Part shown: positions 39,779 to 51,565 of the stretch, piece after piece | Numbering within the stretch: the stretch's first letter is position 1 | How the letters are laid out: each line of letters starts with the position of its first letter | Assembly: GCF_000208925.1 (NCBI RefSeq) | Contig: NW_001914868.1 | Coordinates: 86,232-150,231, forward strand | Reading direction: 5' to 3' | Length of the DNA: 64,000 nt | Source of the DNA: Entamoeba histolytica HM-1:IMSS | Lineage: Eukaryota > Evosea > Mastigamoebida > Endamoebidae | Notes under the pieces: generated by a model | Databases searched by the model: none | Told to the model about the DNA's origin: nothing | The model's input: only the letters and a program-made list of their open reading frames with translations | Program-made: the position numbers and the translations under genes

Positions 39779-42730
39779 ATGAATAAAACAATTCTTAACA
39801 CTCCACAACCACCAGTATCTGATTATTTAGAATGGGTTACATATTCAATATTAGTTCATGAAGTTGATGAAAAATTTGAAGGAATAAGAGAGAAATTAAA
39901 ACAATCATTAGCTGAGTCATATGGAACAATTGAAGGAGTAGAAGAGAAGAATTTTAAAAGTATGTGTGTGTCTAATGCTATTCATATTTTAACACAAAGT
40001 AATTATAAAAATGAAGTAATTAAATATTCACAACGATGTGATTGGCCATTATTACATTTATATATTATATCAAATAATGATAATGATGGATTAAAAAAAA
40101 TTAGAACAATTATAAGAGATTGTACAATTAAACAAATTCAAATTATTGTTATTGCAATTGGAGGGGAATTAAGAAATAATAAAAGATTTAATAATGAATC
40201 AGCTGAAGTAAAATCTTTTTATTTACAACCACAACTACCTGATTGTGATGTACAAATTAAAGAATTATTAAGTGTTATAGCTAAATCAGTAGTAAATAAT
40301 TATGAAGTATATTTAAAAGAATATGAAGAAGAAATTAATATTAAACCAAATAATAAATACCTTGAAGAAGCTAAAAGATTTGCATCATTATGTTTTGAAG
40401 CATCTATTCTTTCACAAAAAGTTGGAGATTATACTAAAGCAGTTCATTTTATTAAAATGGGACTTGGTCAATTAGATGTTTCAGGAACAAGTGTTGATGA
40501 AGATATTAAAATATTAAAAAATAATGTTGTTAATTTAAAAGAAATTAATTTTAAAAGAGAATTAGAATTAATTACACCACAAAGTGTATATACAGCATAT
40601 AATAGATTAGAAGCATTTATTTTTATGATTTATAGAATGATTGATTTATATTCTAATCAAAAAAATTATTCATCACTTTGTATAAGATTTAATCAAGTAC
40701 TTGGAATGATGGAAAAATATTTAGAAAGAGTAAATCAAAATGGAATTACATTACCATTTTTATATAAAGAATTATTTATTATTGATTGTTGTAATTGTTT
40801 TTTAGAAAATAATATTCAATCATTAAGTCATTTTAAATCAACAGATATTATTTTTATTTATATGTATAAAATGTTTACTATTAAACATATTGGTGAAACT
40901 TGTTTTACTTTTGATTGTTCTCCTGATTTTATTCATTTTGATATGGATTTTGTTCATAAAGCACCTCCATTACCTGAACAAGTAAAATTACCAAATTGTA
41001 AGAATTCTATTTTACCTGATATTATTAAAAAAAAAGAAATATTTGATAGAGAATTTGAATTGATTTTAAAACAATGTATTGAATTAACTCCAGAAAATTA
41101 TAATAGAAATGGAACTAATTTTCTTTTTAAAAAATTACTTGGATTATTATATTTTGAATTAAATAGAAGAGATGAAGCAAAAGAATTATTTAAAGAAATT
41201 ATCTTATCAAATACTGCAGATGATATTACTAAGTGTTTTTGTTGTATTCCTGCATTACAATGTAATTGTGATAATACTTTACTTTATGCAATATATATAT
41301 TTTTATTAACTTATCATAGAGAAGATATTACTACAGTTTATAAAAATGTATTTAAACAAAATAATGATATATTAAAAATTATTCAACAATCTACTATTTA
41401 TTTACATTTAAATGAACTTCTTTCTAATTGTAAAGAAAATATAAATCTTTGTATTCCAGAATTTATTCATTTCTTTTCAATTAATGTTACACAAGGACAT
41501 GTACAATTTTCATTTGAAAGTAAGTTTAAAGAAGAATTAAAAGATGTTAAAATTGAATTATTATATAAAAATAAAATAGGAGATTCTTCTTCAAATATAA
41601 ATAATATAACAATAAATCCACATGATATTATTAGATTAGATTTTGATTTAAATCTTGTTGGATTAATTACTTTAAATCAAATGAATATTTATTTAAGTAA
41701 TTATTTATCAATAACTATTCCTATTAATCAACAAGTAATGGTTAGAACAAGTAAACCTCAATTTACTTTTGCTTTACAACCACCAACATTTATTCCTTTA
41801 TTTTTGGAAGATTGTAATCAATCAGTTGTGATGACAATTAATATCATAGAACCAGTTGATTATATTGCAATAGATATTGATTGTCAATGTTATGATAGAA
41901 AAGATATTATTATAAAAGGAGCAGAATATGAAGATTCACAAAATATTTTTATTCTACGTTCATTTAAAGATAAGAAAATTATTATTGAATGTCCATTAAA
42001 AAATATTATTGAAGAAGGTAGTTATGAATTTAGTGTTATAGCAACAGCACCTTTATATATTCATAGACAAAAAGTAAGTATTCCAGCATTCCCATTAATA
42101 AATAAAATTCAAGAAGGAGTTCCAGTAATGAGAAATGGAAGATTATTAATATCACTTCCTATATTAAATATTTGTCCCTATTCATTGTTGCTTCATTCAA
42201 TATCATTTGATAAAACAAATTATTTAATAACTATTGATGAAATGTTACCAGTAGGAAAAGAAATAAATTATACAATTGATGTTACAGGATTAGAAAAAAC
42301 AACAAAATTAGATTTATTAATTCAATTTAAAAATGGAGTATTAAGACTTCCATTTACAATTTGTTATTCACCTCCAAGTTATAATGTTAAAATTGAAGTA
42401 CCAAAAATTGTAAGATGTTTAAAACCATTTTTATTAACAGCAGTAATTCAGTCAAATAGAAAAGAAGATGAGTTAATTATTATAAAAATAGATAAATCAC
42501 CAAATATCATTATTAGTGGATTTGAAAAACAACATGTTATTATTAAAGCTGGTGAAACTATTACTTCTCAATATGAATGTATTGCAATGGATTGTGGTTC
42601 TTTATTATTACCTAATATTATTTTATCATCAGAAAGAAGTTTAATGCACGTTTCTTATGAAAAAGATATTTCTTCTTTAATTGTTCTTCCATTACAATCA
42701 AACTTTTATTCATTTACTTCTTTTAAATGA
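39779..42730 (+). CDS. TRAPPC10/Trs130-like TRAPP II subunit (tentative)
   Basis: A 983-aa, intronless gene. The central N-terminal region fits TRAPPC10/Trs130 in order: WPLLHLYIISNNDNDGLKKI (TRAPPC10: PLLHLxWVxxxDxExYKxx), an IVIAIG strand, KSVVNNYEVYLKEYEEEINI, and a helical-repeat part from LEEAKRFASLCFEASILSQK and GDYTKAVHFIKMGLGQLD. The C-terminal third is beta-rich with Ig-like strands, as in TRAPP II-specific subunits. TRAPP II acts as a GEF for Rab11/Ypt31-type GTPases at the late Golgi. TRAPPC8, TRAPPC9 or other long helical-Ig proteins cannot be excluded. Codon use is extremely AT-rich, with ATT/ATA/AAA/TTA runs, a little more so than neighbouring genes. Confidence 0.5.
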   Translation: MNKTILNTPQPPVSDYLEWVTYSILVHEVDEKFEGIREKLKQSLAESYGTIEGVEEKNFKSMCVSNAIHILTQSNYKNEVIKYSQRCDWPLLHLYIISNNDNDGLKKIRTIIRDCTIKQIQIIVIAIGGELRNNKRFNNESAEVKSFYLQPQLPDCDVQIKELLSVIAKSVVNNYEVYLKEYEEEINIKPNNKYLEEAKRFASLCFEASILSQKVGDYTKAVHFIKMGLGQLDVSGTSVDEDIKILKNNVVNLKEINFKRELELITPQSVYTAYNRLEAFIFMIYRMIDLYSNQKNYSSLCIRFNQVLGMMEKYLERVNQNGITLPFLYKELFIIDCCNCFLENNIQSLSHFKSTDIIFIYMYKMFTIKHIGETCFTFDCSPDFIHFDMDFVHKAPPLPEQVKLPNCKNSILPDIIKKKEIFDREFELILKQCIELTPENYNRNGTNFLFKKLLGLLYFELNRRDEAKELFKEIILSNTADDITKCFCCIPALQCNCDNTLLYAIYIFLLTYHREDITTVYKNVFKQNNDILKIIQQSTIYLHLNELLSNCKENINLCIPEFIHFFSINVTQGHVQFSFESKFKEELKDVKIELLYKNKIGDSSSNINNITINPHDIIRLDFDLNLVGLITLNQMNIYLSNYLSITIPINQQVMVRTSKPQFTFALQPPTFIPLFLEDCNQSVVMTINIIEPVDYIAIDIDCQCYDRKDIIIKGAEYEDSQNIFILRSFKDKKIIIECPLKNIIEEGSYEFSVIATAPLYIHRQKVSIPAFPLINKIQEGVPVMRNGRLLISLPILNICPYSLLLHSISFDKTNYLITIDEMLPVGKEINYTIDVTGLEKTTKLDLLIQFKNGVLRLPFTICYSPPSYNVKIEVPKIVRCLKPFLLTAVIQSNRKEDELIIIKIDKSPNIIISGFEKQHVIIKAGETITSQYECIAMDCGSLLLPNIILSSERSLMHVSYEKDISSLIVLPLQSNFYSFTSFK

Positions 42731-42800
42731 ATTTGAAATTAAACAAAAAATATTTAACATTTTAATTGATTTTTATTTGATTAAAAAGTACAATTGTGTA

Positions 42801-44366
42801 TTATTCGCTTTGTTTTTTCTTCTCTTTCTTCTTTTTTGAATCAATTTCTAATAATTTTCTCATCTTAAAATTTTCAAACATTTGAGTTTTTACAAATTGT
42901 TTGATAAATAAAAGATCTTTCTCTTCCCACCATGCAAAAAATACTTCTGGCATAAAACATGAAATATCTTCTTTACCGTGTTCTTCATATACACTTTTAA
43001 TACAACAACATGGAAATGGTTCAATAATAATTTCCATAGCTTTTTTAAATACATCCATAATATGTCTTGTTGTTCCAATTTCATTTTCTATTAATTGTGT
43101 TTGTGGTAATTGAATTTTAGTATTTCTTTTAGGAGACTCATTTAATGTTCTATTAATTTCTTCTGCCACCCATCCATTTGCATTTGGTAATAAAAATGTA
43201 ATAGGAGTTATAAATTTTTTATTGTCTAAATCTGCAATGAATGTATATTCTTTTGTTATTGGTATATTCGTTGGAAGATGTGTCATTCCTACTAATAAAG
43301 GTGTCGGTGCTTCTAAAACAGTATAAAGCTCAGGACATAAAACAGATATAATAGAACTCTCAAATTTAAATGGTGTAATTGATGAAAGAAGAAAATGTAT
43401 TGTTGCTGAAAGTAATAATAAATTCTTTGAAACTAATAAAATCTTATGTTCTAACATAAATGCTGTTACCATTTTAAGTAAATCTAAAATGTTATATTCT
43501 TCAAATAATGTTAATAGATATAATTCAGAATAATGATAAGTTAGTGGCATATCACAACAACAATCATAAAAAAATTCATTTGTTTCATTAGGGAATTTAA
43601 AACTAATAGTTTGGGTTGAAGGGGTTACTGTGATTTTTTGATAATCTGTAAAAACCGAGATTAAATTTTGAATAGATTTTAAGACTAGTCCAGAATTATT
43701 TGTTTGTGTTGAGTCAATTGAAGAAGATACAAAATCATTTAAACCAGAATCCATTAAAATATTCTCTAACAAATGGTAATGTATTTCAAAGAAAGGAACT
43801 GACGTTAATAAAATATAACATATATTTTCTGTTTCATATTCTTTTGGATCTCTTGACATAAAACGTTTTTTTCTTAGTCCAATAGCAAACAATTCATTCC
43901 TCTTTCCAGGAAAAACAAATGAAAAGACTTTATGATAATGAAGATGATCACAATAAATTTTTTGTTGTGCAGTAATCAAATCTTTTTCTTTTTGACGAGT
44001 TCTTTTCTTACGATAAGTGACATCAGGAAAGCAAAACTGTTCTAATAAATTATAGGAAAATCCATCCAACCTAATTATTAGTTCTTACAAATGTATTGTT
44101 AGTACCAAAGATAATAAAACAAACGAAATTGAAGGAAATTGAAAAAGAATTTTTGGTTTTACAACTCCAATCTTCTTTTTATATCCACTTGACTGATAAT
44201 TTGGTTGTTCTGCAGCATCAGAACCAATTATTAAAAATTGTTTAACTAATGATTCTTCTTCTAATTCAGGAGAGTTTAACTTGAGTGATTTGATAATTTC
44301 TCGATTTATTCTCTCATCTTCAAATTGTTGTTGAATTCTTTCACATTGTTTTTGTTTGGAACTCAT
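42801..44366 (-). CDS. DENN-domain protein (Rab GEF type), two exons
   Basis: Rebuilt as complement(42801..44070, 44125..44366), 503 aa. The 54-nt intron (44124..44071) begins GTTTGTTT and ends ATTAG. Joining gives VVKPKILFQFPSIS next to LDGFSYNLLEQFCFPD, exactly the start expected of an upstream DENN region (PxxLFxxP...FCFPD). The core DENN follows: a YILLTSVPFFEIHYHLLENI segment, then LLTLFEEYNILDLLKMVTAF, LEHKILLVSKNLLLLSATIH and the hallmark ITPFKFESSIISVLCPELYT with LEAPTPLLVGM. The last 30 residues are Lys-rich. DENN proteins activate Rab GTPases, in agreement with the nearby TRAPP and RabGGTase genes, although these are not an operon. The subfamily is unclear. A first-exon-only reading would end in a false membrane helix. 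Confidence 0.85.
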
Positions 44367-45365
44367 ATTGAATTCAAACTATATTTTATAGTGCCTTTTT
44401 GTATTTGAAAATTTGAATTTTGGTTTTTTTAAATTATAATAACAGAACTAAAAATCAAATTTCCTTCTTTCATTTTCATTGTAGAAAATATATTGGTCTA
44501 AGTATTAAATAACTTCTTACATCACATATGACATTGCTTTGGTATTTTAATTTAATTACTTTTAATACTTTGTTTTTAGTTTTTAGTTTTCTTTAATGTT
44601 ATTGTTTATCATTTAATTTTTTTCTTTTAAGAATAAAAATTATTGTTATTAAATGAACTTTATTTTTCAATAACACAAATTCGTTTCTTTGTAAAGTTAA
44701 GACTCTTCGCATTATTGAATATATTCGTTTCTATTATTAGAACATATATTTCTCAATACAACCTAAATTACAGAAATATAAATAATATTTCCTTTTCTTT
44801 AAAACTCTATGGAACTATTTTATGTTTTTTTTTCTTATTTGTTATTTTACTATTGTCTTCTTTTAAAACAAGCACAAGTAAAACTGTTTATTGAGATTAA
44901 GACTTATTCTTTTTTAATATGTTAATGTTATTTAATTTAATGTCTATAAAGTGTTTAATAAAAAGTATATTTTGATACATATATTTTTAATTACATTTAT
45001 GCTAATTCAACATTGTTTGATTTGAAGTGTTTGACTTAAATGCTTGTTTCTTTTTTTAAAAATAATTCTTTATGAATAAGCCAAAACAGTATTTCCTTAA
45101 ATTAAATATAAGCACTTTCACTTATAAAATACTTTGTGATAAGAAAGAAAATATGACCAAGAATTGTATTTAAGACAATAAGAAGAATATTGATATTCAT
45201 AACTTATTATACTTGTCTGTTCATAATATAAAGTACAAAAATTCTTTTAAAATTGATAATTAATGTACATTATCTGTAATTAAAGATAATAATAAAAAAC
45301 AATAATTAGAAAAGATGATTATTTTGAACAATAAACATAATACAAATTAAAGAAAGATTTCTTAA
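44367..45365. other. Intergenic, no credible gene
   Basis: 999 bp between two minus-strand genes, T-rich near the DENN gene and mixed further on. An open frame at 44643-44894 has no ATG start and encodes Leu/Phe/Ile-rich sequence, so I do not consider it a gene. No RNA gene recognised. Confidence 0.5.
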
Positions 45366-45551
45366 TTAATTCTGATGATTAAATTTGAATCTTCTTTCTC
45401 CAGAGAGTAACTCTTGTCTGTTGTTAAATGCCTCTCTTATACGTGCTCTTCCACTTGGTCTTTTCTTGACACCAGTGTCAATCTGCTCAACCTTCTTGGT
45501 TTGGTTTCTTACTTTTCCAGCACGAGTTAATCCTCCATGTGTTTTTCCCAT
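45366..45551 (-). CDS. RPS30: 40S ribosomal protein eS30 (without ubiquitin-like fusion)
   Basis: A 61-aa, basic small-subunit ribosomal protein. [20 protein letters not shown] matches the family start (KVHGSLARAGKVRxQTPK), followed by [17 protein letters not shown], where eS30 has K-TGRAxxRxxYNRR. The protein starts directly with the eS30 domain, so the Fubi ubiquitin-like leader of animal genes is absent, as in fungi. Codon use is richer in C-ending codons than in nearby genes, as in eL29. A TATTTAAAA element lies 38-46 nt upstream of the ATG. The gene is intronless. Confidence 0.92.
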   Translation of the reverse strand: MGKTHGGLTRAGKVRNQTKKVEQIDTGVKKRPSGRARIREAFNNRQELLSGERRFKFNHQN

Positions 45552-46371
45552 GTTATCTTTGAATATTTTTCTTTCTTCTGAACTTCTTTTTAAATAGTAG
45601 ATTGAAGCATAACTCTTCTTTTATTTCGTAAATAAAATCATAATGATAACTCATACTTCAATCTTTTTGTATTAATTCAATTTTATTCTTTTCTGATTTG
45701 TTCAAGTAAATTCTATTTCATTGATTTGAGTCAGTCATTACCAAGCACAGTACAGAATATAATTAGAAATAAGAGAAATAAGTAAGTGAAAAAAAGATAA
45801 TATAAATCAAGCTGATGATAAAACAAATGTGATAAATATTTAGAACAAAAATCATGATGCTCAAAAATAAATAGAGTAATACTATGACTATGTTTGACTA
45901 ATCTCTTATTATCAAAGAAACAATTGAAAAAAGAAATATTAGTGAAACTATTGAAGGATAGAAAAAGATATTAACATAAGAACCAAGAATAGTGAATTTC
46001 TTTTTTAGAAGAAATAATAATATCAGAGAATTACATAATTGGCATTGAAGTTATCAATGAACAAAGAAGAGAAAGAAAAGAACATAGAAAAACAATAAAG
46101 AGTTAAAAGAAAGACAAAGATAAAAATGAAAGAAAAAGAAATAACGAATGATAAAGAGTGAATAAGAAAGAGAAAAGACAATAAAATCAATAGAAGAAGA
46201 AAAGAACAGAAGAATAAAATTATTATCTAAATGAAGAATAAGGTATGAGTAATATAAAAGAAACAATAGAATAAATAAAGAAAGGAGAAAACTCAAATAG
46301 AATTTAAATAGAATGAAAGAATTAGATGAAGAACAAAAAAAAAACAATAAAAAAGAATGAATAAAAAAGAA
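45552..46371. other. Purine-rich intergenic region
   Basis: 820 bp between two minus-strand genes. From about 46030 to 46370 the plus strand is almost wholly A and G (AAAGAAA-type), continuing into the 3' end of the sphingosine kinase gene. The minus-strand open frame at 46054-46347 is Phe/Ser/Leu low-complexity sequence and is not a credible gene. Confidence 0.5.
45589..45597 (-). promoter_or_regulatory. TATA-like element of eS30
   Basis: Reads CTATTTAAA on the minus strand, 38-46 nt upstream of the eS30 ATG. Confidence 0.45.
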
Positions 46372-47701
46372 TTAGTTAGTGCATAACATAGTACGATATA
46401 AACCAGGAGCAACATATAAATCAAAGCTATTTCCTGGAGGAAGTTTTTCACCATCAATACCAATTATAACATCATTTTGTAGTCTAATAGATAAAGCGGT
46501 TGATCTAAAATAGTCAAAACCAGAAATATAATTAGGTACAAAAAGATTGAGTACAGCACAAATCCAAAAACCTAAAAATCTCCAACGAGTTGCTCTTTCA
46601 CCAGGAAGAACCCATGAATCAATAAAACCATCATTTCTATGTGCACCATGAGCAAATTCAATTCCTGGCATTCCATAAGCGAAATTATTAAAAAAGTAAA
46701 TACAATAAGAAGAATAAGGTAATTCTTCCCAACCATCATTTTTAGAGAGAGAAGAATCTGGATTTACGTGTTGTTGAATAATTTGATCAGCAATGTCTTT
46801 GGTATAATCTATTTCTTTTATTTTATTATTTTTACAAGTAGAACATAATGCTCCACATTCTCCATCATTTGTCATTTCATACTTTTTAGTCTTTATTTTT
46901 GCTTTAGTAGTCATGAGTGTAACACAATACCAAAGTGTCCATAATATAAATCTAAATGCTCCAAGCCATCTAATACATTCACTTTCAAAATCAATACTTG
47001 ATAAATATGAAAATTCAAATTGTAATACTCCATAATATTTCTTTTTTTCTTTATTATGATTTAATATAATTCCATCAATCCTTGTAACTTCTCCACATAC
47101 TATATGACACATTCCTGTTATTGGTTCATTGTCTTTATATAAACTATATGCTACTCCATTTCCTGATCCACATGCAAGTGGTGATATTATTGGAATTTCT
47201 TTTTTATGTTGTGAAATAACTCCATTAATTATAGAATGTAATGTTCCATCTCCTCCTCCTGATACAATAACATCATATTGACTAAAATCTGTTTTTTCTG
47301 CTATTTCTTGTTCATGTCCTGCATATTCTGTTTTTTGAATTGTATATATTATTCCCATACTTTTTAAATATTCTTCTATTTCTTTCATTATTGTTTCTCC
47401 TTTTTTTGTTCCACTAAATGGATTTAATATAATATATAATTTTGGATATTTTTTCTTTTTATCTATCTCTGTTTTCAATTCTATTTATTGTTATTTTATT
47501 CTTTTCTTTTTTGTACTTTTTTAACAAACTTTCATATTCTTCTTTTTCCATTTTCACTTTAATAACTCGATGCTTTTTAGTTTTACCTTTGGCTTCAAGA
47601 AGATGTCCTATGAATTTCCCATCTTCATATTTGTAAAGACAAATATCCTTTTTTGCAATTTTCTCATTTCCTACTTCAACATATTCCTCTATCCCGCTCA
47701 T
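46372..47701 (-). CDS. Sphingosine kinase (DAGK catalytic fold), two exons
   Basis: Phosphorylates sphingoid bases to sphingosine-1-phosphate-type lipids. Rebuilt as complement(46372..47480, 47530..47701), 426 aa; the 49-nt intron (47529..47481) begins GTTTGTTA and ends AATAG. The join yields EKEEYEKLKTEIDKKKKYPK. The first exon (57 aa) is the PH-like N-terminal region of sphingosine kinases (YKYEDGKFIGHLLEAKG). In exon 2, KLYIILNPFSGTKKGE is the C1 region, VIVSGGGDGTLHSIINGV the ATP-binding C2 glycine loop, ISPLACGSGNGVAYSL C3, LQFEFSYLSSIDFESECIRW C4, and IDGEKLP C5. A Cys-rich insert (GECGALCSTCKN) is unusual. All catalytic motifs appear intact. Ceramide kinase is less likely because the length and C4 match sphingosine kinase. 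Confidence 0.88.
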
Positions 47702-50700
47702 CTTTTTCTTTTTTTCAGTTCTTTCTTCTTTCTCTTTATTCTTCTTATATTTCTGATTTTACAATTCTCTTCTTTTATATATTTCTTTACTATTTCTTTT
47801 ATATGTTTCTTCCTCTGCAATTTACTTTTCTCTTGGCTTTCATTCTGTTTATTATTCTTTCATCTTAACCCTAATTCTATTTCATTTGATTTTCTTATCA
47901 TTCTTTTCTTTTATCATATGATTGTTGTATCTAATAAATAATCTTTCTATTTCCATCACCTATTCTTCATAAAATCAATAATTTAAACCGCTGATGTTAG
48001 TTTAGTTTCAAAATCCAATTGAGACAAATCACTTTATTAAAATAATGAATGAGTTAATTTGTTGCATACTATTTCTTATTACACATGTACTATTCTCTAT
48101 TTTTTATACCTTTGTTTTACTCATTTATGTTTTGTTACGTTCATTCTTTAATATTATTGAAATACTAATTAACACCTTCGTTTTCATTCTATTTTATTTT
48201 AACTTTGTTCATTTTATCATTTAATAAACATTTATCCATTTCTTTTCATATTATTCATTTTTATTTTCGTCTCATCCCATTCTGTGTGTATTGGTTTTAT
48301 TCTTTTCTCATTTTAATTTCTTCTTATTGCTTTGTCTTTTCTTGTTATCTGTTTTATAATTTGGTTATTTCCACATTATTATTCTCTGTTATTTTTCATT
48401 TTCTTTTGTGTTTCTATTTGTTTATGTCTTTAATTTATCATCCATCTATTAAAACTGTATTTCATATTTGTTGAATTTATGATTTATTTGTCTAATTTAT
48501 TATCTATTATTCTTTTTATCTAACCATCTTTGATACATACCTTTGTTCGATTAGTTTATTTCTATTTGATTTTCTTCTTCTTTAAACACTATCTTGTTTA
48601 TTTGTTGTTATTTTAGTTTATTGAATATCACATTTCATTGTGTCTCACTCTTCTGTTTTTACTACTTGTTCATTTCTCTATTTGCTTATTCACTTTACTG
48701 TTTGCTACTTTTATTATTTTATATTTTTTTCTTCTTATTTATTTTCTTATTTAACAAATTGTGCCATTTCAATACATCACATCACTCAAACCTCCATTTT
48801 GTTTGTTTAATTTCACTTTTTGTGACTAATGCATTATTCCATCTTTGTTATTTTTCTTTCTTTTTCTTATTCTTTTTATTTTGACTTTACTTCTTTTCCT
48901 TCAATGTGCAAATCATAAATTATCTAAATATATTTTTCATGTTTATTCAACATATTTCCTAAGAATGTTCTTTCAAATTATTAAAACGTTAGTTGTTAAT
49001 AATATTCATATTTTATTTTGTTGTTATAAATGACTTTGGTTATTTATGTATTTTTATTCTGTATTCCAGTTGTATTATTTATTATGTTATTCTTATGTTG
49101 TTATTTCTTCGTTATATACAGTGTTATTACACATTGTTTATATTGTTTCTGAATTCTTTCGATTTATTTCTTTTTCTTAATAGTGGGGGTTGTATGTTTA
49201 TTATATTAGTAGTGATGATTTGATGTTTATTATTCATTTGTTTATGATGTTTTTTTATTGGTGTTGTTCTTTTGGTTGTGATTTTTGTATTTCTATTGTA
49301 TTTCTGTATTATAGATTTATCTTTGTTAATCTATATGAAATATGGTTTTGATATTATATGTATTATCTTCTTTGTTATTTTATTTGCTGGTATTATTCTG
49401 TTTATTCTTTGTTTCTATGTTTGTTCTAATTCTTCTTTTCTTTACAATTACTTATTCTTTCAGTTGGTTTCTTTCATATTCTTTGTTGGTTATTTCTTCA
49501 TGGGTGTTTTTATTGGGAGTTTCTTTGAGTTGTTATTATTCACTTCTTTCTTATTCTCATTCTTTCCTATTTCTTTTCTTCCTTGGTTATTGTATTTATT
49601 CCTTTGAACTGCATGTCTTTATCTTCTTATTCTCTTCTTATTCTCTTCAATTTGTAATGGTGTGAGTAATTCACTCTTCATTATTTCTTTTATTCTTGTT
49701 TAGTAGACTCTTTGCTTTCATTTAGATTTGTGTTGTTCTTCTCTAGATAGTTCATTTAGAACAAAATATTTATGTCATTGGTTTTGTTGATACTCATTTG
49801 TATGTCAAATATGGTTGTATATCAATTGAATTATTGAGTATGTTAAGGAATGGGAGATGAAAATGACAGTGAAATGTTTGGGTTGTCTTGATATTGAATT
49901 GAAACAAACACAACAAGAAGAAAAATAAGAGGATTGAATAAGTAATTTCTTGATACATTGAAGATTCAATAATAACAGTGTGTGTTGTACAATTAGTGAA
50001 TGTATTGAAATACTTATTGAAGAGAACAAATATGTTCAAACAATACTAGTACAAAATACAATATTATTTGAAACAACAATATTTGTATATTTTGAATGAA
50101 ATACAATTATTGGCAATCGGTGAATTTTGTACAACTCTCAATATATTATTAAGTAAATGTCAGACACAAATTAAACACATGAATAAAGAAATGAAAAGTA
50201 AATATAAGAAAATAAGAAAAGTGAATATCAAACTCCATTGAACATCTTCAATAAATGGTTGAATTGTAATTAGTTCTATTGAAAAGTAGTACATTGAAAT
50301 ATGTTATTGTTGTAATACGAAATAAAATACTTTCAAGATGAAAAACAAAAGAATGTACATGTATTTGTTAGATTGAATGTATAAATTGAAAATGGAATAA
50401 ATAAATCATGAAATGGAATAAATGTATTTACAAGTCATAATTATGAATGTTAAATAGATAGAGAATAAACATTGATAAATATTCTGTGTTTTATTCAGAT
50501 AATATTATACATAAAAACAATAATAAAAATAATACAAATCATATAAATGAAATGGATTATTTATGTCTTATAGTTTGTTGATAGTTTATTGTTATGAATC
50601 ATTTCAATTAACTTAATTTATTAATACAAAAATGGTAAATACAAATAATAATTTCAGTACAAGAACATCTTATCCCTTTGAAAGTTGAACATTTTGATAT

Positions 50701-51204
50701 TAATTTAACTCATTCGTATGTTTAATATTCATTTGATTAAAGAGTGATTCTTCATTGTGTTTCAGTATGACAACCATTTGTATTGATTTTATTCATATTT
50801 GAATTAATGTGAAAAGAATATGTTGGTGAGAATGAAACAACATAATAGTACAAGATGAAATATGTTGATAAATACAATGACAATTGAACATGAAACAATT
50901 AGTGTAAAGAAAGAAAATACCATCTCATGAAATACTCAGTGATGAAAATCATTATCAATGTATTTGTAGTTGTAATTTGAATAAACAAGAATATCTTCTA
51001 ATAACCTTTTTAAGACATTTAAATTGATTATTAAAAAAAAGAGAAATGAAAAGAAAATGAAAGAAAAGAATGAAAGTGATGAAAGTGATGAAGGAAAAGA
51101 CTAGAAAAGAAACATTAATGAATAATTGAAAATATGAAAGAAGAGAAAAATCATTTAAAGAAAAAAGGTCAATTATTAGACATATCCTCAATTGGATTTT
51201 ATGA
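47702..51204. other. 3.5-kb gene-poor block with strand-biased composition
   Basis: From about 47700 to 49780 the plus strand is T-dominated, with many short Phe/Leu/Ser open frames that look like chance and rarely start with ATG. From about 49800 onward it switches to A-dominated sequence, with equally short minus-strand frames. I find no gene, RNA gene or long repeat in it. The change of bias at about 49790 is sharp. See findings for a possible interpretation. Confidence 0.5.
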
Positions 51205-51516
51205 TTATTGAGAAGTGTTTATTTCAGTTTCTTCATTATGCTCTATTGGTGTAATAGAGTTCATTTCTAGCATGCTCGCATTAGATTGTTCTTCTTCTAA
51301 TGTGCTGCCAGAATTGAATATATAAAACATTAAGTCTTTCATATTTTTGATAATTATTGTTCGTAGGATTTTGGAAAAGTCTAATTGTAATTTCAGTGAT
51401 TTTAATCTTCTTACTGATTCTTTATGTATTAATCCATTTATTGATAATATTACAGGTATTCTTTCTACATATATTATTTCTCTATTATTTCTTATTTTCT
51501 CGAAGAGAAAAATCAT
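51205..51516 (-). CDS. Possible 103-aa hypothetical protein
   Basis: An ATG-started frame of higher complexity than the surrounding spacer. It starts MIFLFEKIRNNREIIYVERI, has a basic middle (ESVRRLKSLKLQLDFSKILR) and an acidic, Ser/Thr/Asn-rich tail (STLEEEQSNASMLEMNSITP and IEHNEETEINTSQ). That mix of composition is more protein-like than the neighbouring low-complexity frames. No domain is recognised. It diverges from the gene at 51566 with only 49 bp between start codons, which leaves little room for two promoters, so one of them may begin elsewhere or this may be a remnant. Confidence 0.35.
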   Translation of the reverse strand: MIFLFEKIRNNREIIYVERIPVILSINGLIHKESVRRLKSLKLQLDFSKILRTIIIKNMKDLMFYIFNSGSTLEEEQSNASMLEMNSITPIEHNEETEINTSQ

Positions 51517-51565
51517 TTAAAAAAGAAAAGAAAAAAGAAAAAAAAAGAACTTAAAAGACATAAAC

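Noticed and set aside
44085..44366. 93-aa protein with a C-terminal membrane anchor
   Set aside because: The anchor is read-through into the intron. Splicing at 44124..44071 makes this the first exon of the DENN gene.
44643..44894. 83-aa plus-strand frame with a hydrophobic end
   Set aside because: It has no ATG start and low-complexity composition.
47459..47701. Separate 80-aa Lys-rich protein upstream of sphingosine kinase
   Set aside because: Its end is intron read-through; with the 49-nt intron removed it is the N-terminus of the kinase.
48205..49665. Several 60-111 aa Phe/Leu/Ile-rich open frames on the plus strand that look like membrane proteins
   Set aside because: T-rich DNA gives such frames by chance. 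They overlap one another, have short lengths, and lack charged loops or conserved motifs.
49794..50039. Overlapping 74-81 aa minus-strand frames in two phases
   Set aside because: Same A-rich composition in two frames; no sign of selection on either.
51357..51554. Plus-strand frame with a membrane helix and Lys-rich end just before the gene at 51566
   Set aside because: It overlaps the more protein-like minus-strand frame at 51205-51516, and its tail is only the A-rich leader of the next gene.
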